DNA of 64,000 nucleotides from Burkholderia sp. PAMC 26561 (GCF_001557535.2 NZ_CP014315.1:1178001-1242000); one strand, 5' to 3'. Positions 11,106-20,672 are shown, numbered from the stretch's first letter. Translations and numbers: made by a program. The notes: generated by a model from the sequence alone, not told the origin.

Positions 11106-12574
11106 GCAAGATTCCCCTGGCAGATGTACTTGATCGACAAATAATCGTCGAGACCATATTTGGATCCTTCGCGGCCATAGCCCGATTCCTTGACGCCGCC
11201 GAACGGCGCGGCTTCGCTCGCCAACGCGCCTTCGTTCACACCGACAATGCCGGTTTCGAGCGCGCGCGAAACGCGGTCGATACGCTTCGGGCTTTCGCTA
11301 TAGAAATACGATGCGAGCCCGAAGGGGGTATCGTTGGCGGCAAGAATCGCTTCTTCCTCGGTCTCGAACTTGAACATGGCGACGACCGGTCCGAAGGTTT
11401 CTTCACGGCACAAGAGCATGTCGTGGTTGGCGTCGGCGAGTACGGTGGGGGCGTAGTAATTCGGACCGAGCTCCGCCAACTGTCTGCCGCCCGCAAGCAC
11501 GCGGGCGCCGTGCTCGACGGCGTCATCCACGTGACGTGCGATCTTGTCGAGCGCGCGCGCGTTGATCATCGGGCCGATCTGGGCGGCCGCGTCGGTCGCG
11601 GGCGCAACCTTGAGCGCGGCGACGCGACGGCTCAGCATCTCGCCGAATCGTTCATACACGCCGGCTTGCACGTAGACGCGGTTCGGGCATACGCAGGTCT
11701 GGCCGCCGTTGCGAAATTTCGATACCAGCATGCCGTCGACGGCTGCCTCGAGGTCGGCGTCATCGAAGACGATGAACGGCGCGTTGCCGCCAAGTTCCAG
11801 CGACAGTTTCTTGAGCGTGCCGGCGGATTCGCGCGCCAGATATTTGCCGACCGGTGTCGAGCCCGTGAAGGTGATCTTGCGCACGCGCGGGTCTTCCAGC
11901 CAGTCCGCGACGGCGGCGATCGCATGTTCGCGCGATGCCGTGATCAGGTTCAGCGCGCCCGCGGGCACGCCGGCTTCGTGCGCAAGCAGTACCAGTGCCG
12001 AGGCCGTCAGCGGTGTATCTTCGGCGGGTTTTGCGACGACGGTGCAACCGGCCGCGAGTGCCGGCGCAATCTTGCGCGCGATCATTGCAAGCGGGAAATT
12101 CCATGGTGTGATGGCGGCGACCACGCCAATGGGTTCGCGGATCGCCGTCATGCGCTTGCCGCGTTGCTGCTGCGGAATGATGTCGCCGTAGATGCGCGTG
12201 GCTTCGTCGGCGAACCAGCTCACATAAGACGCGCCATAAGCGACTTCGCCTTTGCCTTCGGCGAGCGGCTTGCCCTGTTCAAGCGAGATCAAAGCGCCAA
12301 GCGAATCCTGGTTCGCCATGATCAAAGCGGCCCATTTGTGGAGGATCACTGAACGTTCCTTCGGCAGCCGGTCGCGCCAAGCGGGCAGCGCCCGTGCGGC
12401 GGCATCGGTTGCGGCGCGCGCGTCGGCGGGACCGCTGTCGGCGACTTGTGCAATGGATTCGCCTGTAGCCGGGTTCGAGACGCTGAAGCGGGCGTGATCG
12501 GCGGCCTCGAGCCATTTGCCATCGATAAAGTTATCTGACTGGATCAATTCTTTCAGTTCGTATTGGCGGTTCAT
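11102..12574 (-). CDS. NAD(P)-dependent succinate-semialdehyde-type dehydrogenase
   Basis: A 490-residue aldehyde dehydrogenase of the GabD type. Visible are the N-terminal substrate-tunnel segment (FIDGKWLEAADHARF), the cofactor loop ITPWNFPLAMIARKIAPALA, the Gly motif FTGSTPVGKYLA, the catalytic Glu in LELGGNAPFIVFDDAD and the catalytic Cys in NGGQTCVCPNR. The C-terminal EEAAPFGGVKESGYGREGSK-like end is standard. The ATG at 12574 is chosen over an upstream start because GGAGGG stands 6 bases before it. It overlaps the next gene by 4 bases. With the aminotransferase it would turn an omega-amino acid such as GABA into succinate or a related diacid. Confidence 0.93.
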   Translation of the reverse strand: MNRQYELKELIQSDNFIDGKWLEAADHARFSVSNPATGESIAQVADSGPADARAATDAAARALPAWRDRLPKERSVILHKWAALIMANQDSLGALISLEQGKPLAEGKGEVAYGASYVSWFADEATRIYGDIIPQQQRGKRMTAIREPIGVVAAITPWNFPLAMIARKIAPALAAGCTVVAKPAEDTPLTASALVLLAHEAGVPAGALNLITASREHAIAAVADWLEDPRVRKITFTGSTPVGKYLARESAGTLKKLSLELGGNAPFIVFDDADLEAAVDGMLVSKFRNGGQTCVCPNRVYVQAGVYERFGEMLSRRVAALKVAPATDAAAQIGPMINARALDKIARHVDDAVEHGARVLAGGRQLAELGPNYYAPTVLADANHDMLLCREETFGPVVAMFKFETEEEAILAANDTPFGLASYFYSESPKRIDRVSRALETGIVGVNEGALASEAAPFGGVKESGYGREGSKYGLDDYLSIKYICQGNLA

Positions 12575-12685
12575 GTTTCCCTCCGGATTCGCGCGGCACG
12601 CGCAGTCGTGCGCGTGGCCGGCATCGGTAATGTTCGGGGTGAATAGCGTTGCCTGCATCTTGTCGATGCAACCGGTCGACGAATA

Positions 12686-13183
12686 TCAGTCGTGGTTCTG
12701 CGAAAACAGGGATTCGAGCGGGTAATGAGTTTTGACGAACGGCGATTTGATGATCACGAAGCTGAAGTATTTCTCGATACCAATGTTGCGTTCGAGCAAA
12801 CCTTCGATGATGCTTTGATAGTGGCTGACGCTGCGGGTGACGAACTTGAGCAGGTAATCGTAGCCGCCGCTTGCAAGATGACATTCCACGATTTCATCCA
12901 CGTCGCGAATGGCGTCCACGAACTTGATGAAGTCTTCCCGGCGATGATCCGCCAGCGTCACTTCGGTGAACACGATCTGCACGTCGCCGAGCTTTTCGAG
13001 CTGGATCTGCGCGCCGTAACCGACGATATACCCCGCTTTTTCCAGCCTCTTCACCCGGATGAGGCAGGGGCTGGACGAAAGCCCCACAGCGTCCGCAAGC
13101 TCGACGTTCGTTATGCGACCTTTCTTTTGCAACTGCGAAAGAATGCGCAAGTCTATGCGGTCGAGTTTGCAGTCGCTGCTCAT
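12686..13183 (-). CDS. Lrp/AsnC family regulator
   Basis: A 165-residue protein. The N-terminal helix-turn-helix is KLDRIDLRILSQLQKKGRITNVELADAVGLSSSPCLIRVKRLE, cut here into its usual parts: LDRIDLRIL, ITNVELADAVGLS and CLIRVKRLEKAGYI. The C-terminal RAM ligand-binding domain follows (VEFTEVTLADHRREDF-like, then VVECHLASGGYDYLLKFVTRS). It lies between the aminotransferase and the aldehyde dehydrogenase, the usual position of a local amino-acid-responsive regulator of such an operon (compare DoeX in ectoine degraders and BkdR or PutR types). It has its own 110-base downstream gap, so separate control is possible. Confidence 0.92.
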   Translation of the reverse strand: MSSDCKLDRIDLRILSQLQKKGRITNVELADAVGLSSSPCLIRVKRLEKAGYIVGYGAQIQLEKLGDVQIVFTEVTLADHRREDFIKFVDAIRDVDEIVECHLASGGYDYLLKFVTRSVSHYQSIIEGLLERNIGIEKYFSFVIIKSPFVKTHYPLESLFSQNHD

Positions 13184-13266
13184 GATGGGTGTAGCTCCGG
13201 CGGGAAGATTGTCGTGAGAAGCGAGACGATCTTATCACGCAGATTTGCGGCAAAACGGTTCCGCCA

Positions 13267-14661
13267 TCAGGCTGTGACCGCTGGTTGCGTCTTTAATGCG
13301 GCGCGCACATCGGCTTCGTTGAGCACGTCGTCGAGTGTCTTTGCAAGGCGCTCGAACATCTGGTCGAAATCGCTGTCAGTGAAGCTCAATGCGGGCGCAA
13401 AGCCGAGAATGTTGTCGCCGAAAGCGCGGAAGACAAGCCGGTTTTTGTATGCCGCGGCAGCAATCCGTTCCGAAAGTTTCAGCGATGCATCGAAACCTTG
13501 TCGCGTGGTTTTATCGGAGACGAGTTCCAGCGCGCCAAGCAACCCGCGATGGCGCGAGTCGCCCACGAGCGGATGATCGAGCAGCGCGTCGAGGCCCGCC
13601 GCGAAACGCGGACCGTGCGCCACGCCGTTTGCGAGCACGCCGCCTTCGTGATACAGGCGCAGCACTTCCAGACCGATCGCCGCGCTCACCGGATGCGCTG
13701 AATACGTGTGTCCATGCCCGACGATCGCGCTCGCGTCGCCGTCGGCGATTCCCTGATAGACGGCGTCGGACATCAGCACGGCGCCCATTGGCGCATAGCC
13801 CGAGGTCAGGCCCTTTGCAACGGTCATCAGGTCCGGTTGCACGTCCTCGGCCTGGCACGCGAACAGCGGGCCGGTGCGGCCGAAACCGGTGATGACTTCA
13901 TCGGCGACAAAGAGGATATCGAGCTTGCGGCACGCTTCGCGCATGGCTTTGAGCCAGCCGGCCGGCGGCACGATCACGCCGCCCGATCCCTGGATCGGCT
14001 CGCAGAAAAACGCCGCTACGTTGTCGGCGCCGATCTCGGCAACCTTGGCTTCGAGCGCGGCGACGGATGCGGCGATCAGCGCGGCGTCATCGGGGAAATC
14101 GTTGCGGTACGCATAGGGCGAAGGAAGATGATGCTGGGTCGGCAGGGGCAGGTCGAAGTTGCGATGAAACGCGGGCAACGCCGTCAGGCCCGCGCCGACA
14201 GAAGACGACCCGTGGTACCCGCGATGCAGTGCAATGATGTGCTTCTTGGCCGGCCTGCCGGTTGCGTTGAAGTAATGTGTGATGAAACGGATTGCGGAAT
14301 CGACTGCATCCGAGCCGCCGAGCGTGAAATACACATGCTGCAGGGATTCCGGCGACATTTCGACCAGCTTCTGCGCCAGTTCGATCGCAGGGGCCGAGCC
14401 GAAGTGAAAGTAGCTCGTGGCGTAGGGCAGGCGGCTCATCTGTTCGGTCGCCACCTTGACGATACTTTCCTGTCCGTAGCCTACGTTCACGCACCAGAGG
14501 CCGGAGAAGCAGTCGAGCAGTTCGTTGCCGTCGGCATCGCGCAGATAGGCGCCCTTTGCGGACTCGAGCACGGTGACGCCGCGGGCTTCGTGTGCGCGGT
14601 AGTTGATGACCGGATGAATCAGATGCTTGCGGTCGGCTTCAATGAGCGATTTGATCGACAT
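13267..14661 (-). CDS. Class III PLP-dependent aminotransferase
   Basis: About 464 residues, fold type I. The PLP-binding features are GSDAVDSAIRFI (phosphate and ring contacts), the Asp in ILFVADEVITGFGRTG, and the Schiff-base Lys in MTVAKGLTSGYAPMGAV. YRAHEARGVTVLESAKGAYL at the N-terminus and the late RHRGLLGALELV region are typical of the omega-amino-acid:pyruvate/putrescine group. The start at 14661 (MSIKSLIEADRKH) is favoured because conserved sequence begins there; an upstream ATG at 14700 would add 13 residues. It probably moves the amino group of a diamine, GABA or a related omega-amino acid to pyruvate or 2-oxoglutarate, feeding the dehydrogenase downstream. Confidence 0.92.
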   Translation of the reverse strand: MSIKSLIEADRKHLIHPVINYRAHEARGVTVLESAKGAYLRDADGNELLDCFSGLWCVNVGYGQESIVKVATEQMSRLPYATSYFHFGSAPAIELAQKLVEMSPESLQHVYFTLGGSDAVDSAIRFITHYFNATGRPAKKHIIALHRGYHGSSSVGAGLTALPAFHRNFDLPLPTQHHLPSPYAYRNDFPDDAALIAASVAALEAKVAEIGADNVAAFFCEPIQGSGGVIVPPAGWLKAMREACRKLDILFVADEVITGFGRTGPLFACQAEDVQPDLMTVAKGLTSGYAPMGAVLMSDAVYQGIADGDASAIVGHGHTYSAHPVSAAIGLEVLRLYHEGGVLANGVAHGPRFAAGLDALLDHPLVGDSRHRGLLGALELVSDKTTRQGFDASLKLSERIAAAAYKNRLVFRAFGDNILGFAPALSFTDSDFDQMFERLAKTLDDVLNEADVRAALKTQPAVTA

Positions 14662-14860
14662 GGTTTTCTCGGACGCTGGATGGGCTGTTGACTGCTCCAA
14701 TATTACTCATGGACGGCCATTGCCTGACGCGCTAAAAAACTCCCCAAAGCACGCGGATGTCGCGTTTCGCAGGCTCCGCGCAGCATTTTCTGCGGCGCGG
14801 GCCTTCGAGGTGCGTTTGAGGTGCGCTTGGTGAGCTGTCTTAGGCGAGCTGTCTGGCCGG

Positions 14861-15787
14861 TCAATAACCCCGGCTGCGATCGACCTGCCCGATCAGCGGC
14901 AGGCCTCGTTCGTGGCGCCGCAGATTCTCCAGGACGGTCTCGACCGCGCCTTCGGGACGCGTCGCGCTGGCAATGTGCGGCGTGATCCGCACGCGCGGGT
15001 GCGTCCATAGCGCATGACCGGCGGGAAGCGGCTCGGGGTCGGTCACATCGAGGATCGCGGTGTCGAGCTGGCCGCTCTCTAGTGCGGCGAGCAGATCTTC
15101 CTGGTTCAGGTGTGGGCCGCGGCCGGTTTGGATCAGCGATGCCCCTCGCGGCAGCTTGTTGAAAAGTGCTGCGTCGAGCATGCCCTGGGTTTCCTGCGTG
15201 AGCGGCAGCAGGCAGACGAGGATATCCGTGCGGGCAAGGAATGCATCGAGTGCGGCGGCGCCTGCATGACATTGCACGCCCTCGATCTGTCCGCCGGATC
15301 GGCTCCAGCCCGCGCAATCGAAGCCGAACAGCCGCAGCCGCTGGAGAACGGCTGTCCCCAGCATGCCAAGACCCAGGACACCGATTCGCCTCGACGATGC
15401 CGGCCGGACGTGCCGTGCCTTCCATTCCTGCCGGGCCTGCTGCGCGGCGTAATCGGCAACGTCGCGATGAATCGTCAGCACGGCTTGGGTGACATATTCG
15501 ACCATGCCTTGCGCGATGCCCGGCTCGATCATGCGCACCACGGGAATATGCTCAGGCACGCGCGAGAGGTCGAACTGATCGACGCCCGCGCCCACCGAGA
15601 AGATGACCTCGAGGTTGGGCAGGGCTTCCAGCGGATTGTCGGGCGGCTGCCACGCGGCCAGGTATCTGATCGCCGCCGGATCGCCGACATCGGGCCACAG
15701 ATGAAACGCAATGTCCGGCGCTTGCTGCGCGAAGAGCGCGCCCCACTGGGCGCCCCGAACGGGATCGGCTTTGTAGAGGAAGGCCAT
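14861..15787 (-). CDS. Glyoxylate/hydroxypyruvate reductase A-like 2-hydroxyacid dehydrogenase
   Basis: A 308-residue NAD(P)-dependent D-2-hydroxyacid dehydrogenase of the GhrA branch. It has a short N-terminal catalytic half (FSVGAGVDQFDLSRVPEHIPVVRM), the Rossmann motif RRIGVLGLGMLGTAVLQRL, the catalytic Arg in LIQTGRGPHLNQEDLL, the Glu in ILDVTDPEPLPAGHALW and the His in RITPHIASATRPEGA. It follows the GNAT gene by 6 bases on the same strand, so the two are probably co-transcribed. A role in clearing glyoxylate or hydroxypyruvate formed in the catabolic region is plausible but unproved. Confidence 0.92.
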   Translation of the reverse strand: MAFLYKADPVRGAQWGALFAQQAPDIAFHLWPDVGDPAAIRYLAAWQPPDNPLEALPNLEVIFSVGAGVDQFDLSRVPEHIPVVRMIEPGIAQGMVEYVTQAVLTIHRDVADYAAQQARQEWKARHVRPASSRRIGVLGLGMLGTAVLQRLRLFGFDCAGWSRSGGQIEGVQCHAGAAALDAFLARTDILVCLLPLTQETQGMLDAALFNKLPRGASLIQTGRGPHLNQEDLLAALESGQLDTAILDVTDPEPLPAGHALWTHPRVRITPHIASATRPEGAVETVLENLRRHERGLPLIGQVDRSRGY

Positions 15788-15793
15788 GGGGAG

Positions 15794-16660
15794 TTACAGC
15801 ATTGCCTGATTGATGATCGCGAACTGGCGGCAATCGTCGTCCGGGTTGTCGCGACCGGTCGCGGCGGGTGCGTTCAGCACCATTTTCATCACGCTATCCA
15901 CGCGGGGCAGTCCGAGGCCGTCGAGCCATTCGGTCAGGCCACATTCCGCGGGTGTATCGATACGAATGAACACGCCCTCGTTCAACGACAGCCAATGGCT
16001 GATCAATGCCTTCGCGCGCACGGGATCGGAACCGGGCGCGACCACCGGGCCGATAGCGAAACCGCGTCCGAACCGGCGAAATAGCGAGAAGCCGATCAGT
16101 TCGCCGTCGCGGTCGAGACCGATGCCGTCGGCGTTTGCGAGCAGCGCCGGCAATGTCTGCGTGCGGTCGAGCCCGCATGCGCGGGACGCCAGATCTATGA
16201 GACGGGCGGTATCGTTCGTACCCAGCGGCCGCAGCCTTTCCCCCGACGGCAACGCCATCAGCGGCGGCTGGAACGCCGTTCCCTGATGCTGGTCGAGCGT
16301 CCCGACCGCGCGAAAGCCAAGTTTCTCGTAAAGCGGCTGGCCGGCGAGCGTGGCGTGCAAAAACGTCACGCGGCCTTCGAGTGCTTCGAGCACGCTTTCC
16401 ATGAGCTTGCGCCCGATCCCGAGACCTTGCCGCGCCGGCGACACGATCACCATGCCAAGCGATGCCCGGTCGTCGCCATATGTCCAGTACAACGCCGTGC
16501 CCACGACCTCTCCGGCTTCAATGGCAACGAACCCGGCGCCGGCCTGCGCCACGAACTGCCAGTCTTCCGCGCGATGCGGCCATTTCAGCTCGACCGTGAG
16601 GGCATGCGCGGCGGCAATATCTTCGTCTGTGAAGGGTCTATATGCAACTTGGTCGGACAC
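15794..16660 (-). CDS. GNAT-family N-acetyltransferase with a C-terminal second GNAT-like domain
   Basis: A 288-residue protein, about twice the length of a single GNAT. The N-terminal domain is complete: TDEDIAAAHALTVELKWPHR, then the acetyl-CoA loop VIVSPARQGLGIGRKLMESVLEAL. The C-terminal half (residues from about 150) repeats the fold in degenerate form (FAIGPVVAPGSDPVRAKALI, ending FIRIDTPAECGLTEWLDGLG), the arrangement of the GNAT_18 group. The acceptor is unknown; the position at the head of the minus-strand series fits acetylation of an amine substrate or intermediate. It is divergent from the aldehyde dehydrogenase at 16920, with about 260 bases between them for two promoters. Confidence 0.87.
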   Translation of the reverse strand: MSDQVAYRPFTDEDIAAAHALTVELKWPHRAEDWQFVAQAGAGFVAIEAGEVVGTALYWTYGDDRASLGMVIVSPARQGLGIGRKLMESVLEALEGRVTFLHATLAGQPLYEKLGFRAVGTLDQHQGTAFQPPLMALPSGERLRPLGTNDTARLIDLASRACGLDRTQTLPALLANADGIGLDRDGELIGFSLFRRFGRGFAIGPVVAPGSDPVRAKALISHWLSLNEGVFIRIDTPAECGLTEWLDGLGLPRVDSVMKMVLNAPAATGRDNPDDDCRQFAIINQAML

Positions 16661-16919
16661 ACGGCCTCCGTGAATGGCTTCGGACTACACGCGCTTACTC
16701 TGGCATTCGTCGCGGCGCGTGAATAGGACGATCTTTTCGTCGCGTCCTTTGCGAACGCAAGCAGGACGCAACCAGGCACTTTCGATGCAAATTGCACGGT
16801 CTGCGTCCTCATAACGCGTGGTTTGTGCTGAACGCGGATTTTTGTCGGTGAGATGTGCGGTGCTGCCGGCACTACGATTGAAGTGATTCCAGAGACCCTT
16901 CTTTCTCGAGGATATTGCA

Positions 16920-18383
16920 ATGGACCAGTTCGATCCCGCCCGCGTTGCCGTGCGCACCGGGCATTTCATAGGCGGCGACTATGTGGACGAAGGCGAGCGC
17001 CGGATCGACGTCGCACGGCCCTCGGACGGCGTGATGTATGCATCGGTGCCGGTGGCCGATGCAGCCATGATCGACCGTGCCGTGGAAGACGCATGGCGTG
17101 CTTTCAAGGCGAGTGGCTGGGCCAGCATGGCGCCGCGCGAGCGGGCGAAGATCCTGCGCCGCTTCGCCGACCTGGTCGCAGCGGACGTGGAAACGCTCGC
17201 GCCACTCGAATCCCTCGGCTCGACCCGCCCGATCCGCGACGCCAGCAACTGGGACGTCCCGTTCACCGCAGAGGGCATCCGGTTCTACGCGGAATTCGCC
17301 GACAAGCTCGGCGGCGATGTGACGGCGACAGATCACGATCATCTCGGCATGACAATCGCCGAACCGTACGGCGTGATCGGCGCCATTGCGCCGTGGAATT
17401 TTCCGCTCGTGATGGCGTCGTGGAAGATCGCGCCGGCGCTCGCGGCGGGCAACGCGGTCGTGCTGAAACCCTCGGAGATGACGCCGTTCTCGGTGCTTCG
17501 CCTGGCCGAGCTGGCTGTGCTGGCGGGCGTTCCGAAGGGAATTTTCAATGTGGTCCAGGGCGACGGCCGCACGACCGGGGACGCGCTCGTGCGGCACCCG
17601 AAGATATCGAAGGTCACGTTCACGGGTTCCACGCGGACCGGGGCAGCGATCATGGCCGCGTGCGCCGAGTCGGGCACCAAGCCCGTGACGCTGGAACTCG
17701 GCGGCAAGAGCCCGCAGATCGTGTTTGCCGATGCCCCCCGTCTCGACGATGTAGCGCGCCGGATTGCGGGTGCGATCTCGGGCAATGCGGGGCAGGTCTG
17801 CGTTGCGGGCTCGCGCCTGCTGGTCGAGCGCGCGCTTGCCGAACCGCTTGCCGAGCGGATTCAGAAAGTTTTCTCCGAGCTGAAGGCGGGTCACACCTGG
17901 AGCGCCGGCACGACGCTCGCGCCGATCATCTCGGAACCGCAGACGGCGCGCATCGAATCGATTGTCGGACGCACGGTTGCTGCGGGCGCCACGCTGCAAT
18001 GCGGCGGGACACGCGAAGGCGCGTCTTATCGGCCAACCTTGCTTACGGATGTCACGTCGTCGTCGGAAGCCGTGCGCGAGGAAATCTTCGGTCCGGTGCT
18101 GACGCTGCAGACATTCGACACGGAAGCCGAAGCGCTGGAACTTGCGCAGCACCCCGAATATGGTCTCGCCGCCGGCGTGCACACGGCGGACCTTGGCCGT
18201 GCGCTGCGCTTCGTGCGAGGTCTGGAAGCGGGCACGGTGTGGGTGAACCGTTATGGCCGGAGCGCGGATTTCATGATCCCGACCGGCGGCTACAAGCGCT
18301 CGGGGATCGGCAAGGATCTCGGACGCCAGGCTTACGAAGCCAATCTGCGCTTCAAGAGCGTGCTGATCGATCTGCGCCAGTAA
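16920..18383 (+). CDS. Aldehyde dehydrogenase (PuuC-like)
   Basis: A 487-residue NAD(P)-dependent aldehyde dehydrogenase. Motifs are GAIAPWNFPLVMASWKIAPALA, FTGSTRTGAAIMAA, the catalytic Glu in LELGGKSPQIVFADA, the catalytic Cys in GNAGQVCVAGSRLLVE and the late EEIFGPVLTLQTFD. The active-site wording is close to gamma-glutamyl-gamma-aminobutyraldehyde dehydrogenase (PuuC). The ribosome site CGAGGA precedes the ATG. It stands before a HAD protein and a PuuB-like FAD oxidase, so it probably oxidises the aldehyde that the oxidase makes. A gap of 249 bases to the HAD gene suggests an extra promoter there. Confidence 0.93.
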   Translation: MDQFDPARVAVRTGHFIGGDYVDEGERRIDVARPSDGVMYASVPVADAAMIDRAVEDAWRAFKASGWASMAPRERAKILRRFADLVAADVETLAPLESLGSTRPIRDASNWDVPFTAEGIRFYAEFADKLGGDVTATDHDHLGMTIAEPYGVIGAIAPWNFPLVMASWKIAPALAAGNAVVLKPSEMTPFSVLRLAELAVLAGVPKGIFNVVQGDGRTTGDALVRHPKISKVTFTGSTRTGAAIMAACAESGTKPVTLELGGKSPQIVFADAPRLDDVARRIAGAISGNAGQVCVAGSRLLVERALAEPLAERIQKVFSELKAGHTWSAGTTLAPIISEPQTARIESIVGRTVAAGATLQCGGTREGASYRPTLLTDVTSSSEAVREEIFGPVLTLQTFDTEAEALELAQHPEYGLAAGVHTADLGRALRFVRGLEAGTVWVNRYGRSADFMIPTGGYKRSGIGKDLGRQAYEANLRFKSVLIDLRQ

Positions 18384-18632
18384 CGCGAGACGCAAGGCCC
18401 GGTGTCCGCGGGTGAAGCCCGATGCCGAGGCAGTCTTTCGAAACAACGCCGCAGACTCTGCTGTCGCAGTACCTCAAAAACGCATCTTTGTATTTTTGGC
18501 GCGCCCGAATGAAGAAACATCTATGTTTTTGCGCTGGTTAAATTCTTATCAGGGCAGCACTGGAGCGCAACGCTGGAGATGGACCGCGCGGTCCGCTGAA
18601 TTCACCACTTAGTTAATTTTTACCACAGGACC

Positions 18633-19307
18633 ATGAACATGATCGACTTCGAACCCAAATACATCACCTTCGATTGCTACGGCACCCTGACCAAGTTTCA
18701 CCTGGCCGACATGACCCGTGAAATGTACGGCGACGTGCTCAAGGGCGAAGACATGGACCGCTTGATTGCGTTCTTTTCCGGGTATCGGCGAGACGAAGTG
18801 CTGGGCGCGTGGAAGCCGTATCGCGATGTGATCGTGAATGCGTTCAGACGTGCATGCGAGCGCATGAACGTGGCGTTCGACGAAGCGAAGGCTGAAGCGT
18901 TCTACACCGCCGTGCCGACCTGGGGTCCGCATCCGGATGTTCCCGAAGGCCTGTCGCGCCTCGCGAAGAAGTACAAGCTCGTCATTCTCTCGAACGCGTC
19001 GAACGACCAGATCCAGAGCAACGTCGACAAGCTCGGCGCGCCTTTTCACGCCGTGTTCACAGCCGAGCAGGCGCAGTCGTACAAGCCACGCATGCCGGGC
19101 TTCGAGTACATGTTCAAGCAGCTCGGCTGCAATCCGGAAGACGTGCTGCACGTGTCGTCGAGCCTACGTTATGACCTGATGACCGTGCACGACATGGGCG
19201 TGAAGCACAAGGCGTTTGTGAATCGTGGCCATGAGCCGTCGACGCCTTACTACCAGTACACCGAAGTCAAGGACATTCCGGATCTCGCCACGCAACTGGG
19301 CCTGTAA
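18633..19307 (+). CDS. HAD-superfamily protein annotated as type II haloacid dehalogenase, signature altered
   Basis: A 224-residue HAD hydrolase. The nucleophile Asp14 lies in ITFDCYGTLTKF, motif II Ser in LVILSNASNDQI, and the Lys motif in QSYKPRMPGFEYMFKQLG. The last motif reads VSSSLRYDLMTV, whereas true L-2-haloacid dehalogenases have V-S-S-N-x-W-D; the Asn and Trp that hold the substrate are not there. It is therefore better called a HAD protein of unknown substrate than a dehalogenase. It lies 21 bases before a PuuB-like FAD oxidase, and a second HAD/FAD pair occurs at 31648-33671, so a shared task in amine catabolism is likely. Confidence 0.87.
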   Translation: MNMIDFEPKYITFDCYGTLTKFHLADMTREMYGDVLKGEDMDRLIAFFSGYRRDEVLGAWKPYRDVIVNAFRRACERMNVAFDEAKAEAFYTAVPTWGPHPDVPEGLSRLAKKYKLVILSNASNDQIQSNVDKLGAPFHAVFTAEQAQSYKPRMPGFEYMFKQLGCNPEDVLHVSSSLRYDLMTVHDMGVKHKAFVNRGHEPSTPYYQYTEVKDIPDLATQLGL

Positions 19308-19328
19308 AAGGTCTTGAGGATCGCATCG

Positions 19329-20606
19329 ATGAAGCTCGACTCCTACTGGCTCGATACCTCGCCGCCGCTGCGATCGGCAAGCGCGGGTCCGCTCGACGGA
19401 CGCGTGGATGTCGCCGTGATCGGTGGGGGCTTCACCGGTTTGTCGGCCGCGCTTGCGCTCGGCAAGCGCGGCGCTTCGGTGGCGGTGCTGGAAGCAGGGC
19501 GCATTGGCGGCGGTGCATCAGGGCGCAACGGCGGACAGGTAAACACCGGTGTCGCGCAGGATTTCGCGGCGCTGGTCGAGCAGCTTGGCGTGGTCAAGGC
19601 CCGCGCCTGCTACCGCGCTTATGCGAGCGCCGTCGATACGGTCGAGCGGCTGATACGCGAAGAAAACATCGATTGCGATTACCTGCCGTCGGGCAAGCTC
19701 AAGCTGGCCTCGAAACCGCATCACTTCGCGCATCTGGAAAAGACCGCCGAAGTCATCCGGCGCGAAGTCGATACGAACATCGAGATCATCGGACGCGAGC
19801 AGCTACGCTCCGAGATCCAGTCGGACAGTTTCCACGGCGCATTGCTGCAGCGTCATGGTGGCCAGATGCACATGGGCCGATTCACTGTCGGTTTGGCGGA
19901 TGCCGCCGCGCGATACGGCGCGAAGCTTTATGAAAACGCGGGCGTGAGCGTGATCGAAAAAGACGGCGAGGGCGCCTACCGGATCGTGTCGGCGCGGGGT
20001 GAGATCAGGGCAAAACAGGTGCTCGTGGCTACGGGGCCTTCACGACAGGGGCCGTTCAACTGGTACAGGCGCAGGCTCGCGCCGGTTGGATCGTTCATCG
20101 TGGTGACGGAGCCGTTGCCGGCGCACATGATTGCCGAGGTGTTTCCGAATCGCCGCGCCTATACGACCACGCGGCTGATGCACAACTACTTTCGCGTGAC
20201 GCCGGATTCACGCTTGTTGTTCGGTGGACGCGCGCGTTTCACGGCGTCAGAACGGCCATCGGACGCGAAGAGCGGGCGGATCCTGCAGCAAAACCTTGCC
20301 GCGATGTTCCCGGCGCTGGCGCAGGCGCGCATTGATTACTGCTGGGGCGGTCTTGTCGATATCACCGCTGACCGCCTGCCCCGCGCAGGTCAGCACGAAG
20401 GCATTTATTTCTCCATGGGTTACAGCGGCCACGGCACGCAGATGTCGACGCACATGGGCCAGGTCATGGCTGATGTGATCGATGGCCGCGAGAGCGCAAA
20501 TCCATGGCGCGAGTTCGAGTGGCCGGCCATTCCAGGCCACACCGGCAAACCCTGGTTCCTGCCGCTCGTTGGCACGTATTACCGCATCAAGGACGTGTTC
20601 GTCTGA
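19329..20606 (+). CDS. FAD-dependent amine oxidoreductase, PuuB-like (DAO family)
   Basis: A 425-residue flavoprotein. It has the N-terminal dinucleotide motif DVAVIGGGFTGLSAALALG, then GASGRNGGQVNTGV, the mark of gamma-glutamylputrescine oxidase (PuuB) and relatives, and a C-terminal FAD contact YFSMGYSGHGTQMSTHMGQV. The ATG at 19329 is used because TGAGGA sits 8 bases before it; a TTG 15 bases upstream is less likely. It would oxidise a primary or secondary amine to an imine or aldehyde and release H2O2 or pass electrons on. It lies 21 bases after the HAD gene and 66 before the binding protein of the ABC importer. Confidence 0.9.
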   Translation: MKLDSYWLDTSPPLRSASAGPLDGRVDVAVIGGGFTGLSAALALGKRGASVAVLEAGRIGGGASGRNGGQVNTGVAQDFAALVEQLGVVKARACYRAYASAVDTVERLIREENIDCDYLPSGKLKLASKPHHFAHLEKTAEVIRREVDTNIEIIGREQLRSEIQSDSFHGALLQRHGGQMHMGRFTVGLADAAARYGAKLYENAGVSVIEKDGEGAYRIVSARGEIRAKQVLVATGPSRQGPFNWYRRRLAPVGSFIVVTEPLPAHMIAEVFPNRRAYTTTRLMHNYFRVTPDSRLLFGGRARFTASERPSDAKSGRILQQNLAAMFPALAQARIDYCWGGLVDITADRLPRAGQHEGIYFSMGYSGHGTQMSTHMGQVMADVIDGRESANPWREFEWPAIPGHTGKPWFLPLVGTYYRIKDVFV

Positions 20607-20672
20607 GCCCGCAGGGCACCCGCTGTTTCCCCCAATACGCTGTATTCCAGACACTCTCGCGGAGAAGTTCGA

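Noticed and set aside
14703..15425. A 240-codon Arg/Pro-rich frame overlapping the GhrA-like gene
   Set aside because: Low-complexity product in another frame of a gene with full catalytic motifs.
18384..18632. Possible small RNA or riboswitch in the 249-base gap before the first HAD gene
   Set aside because: The gap is AT-rich in part and probably has a promoter, but no conserved riboswitch core or terminator hairpin could be recognised.
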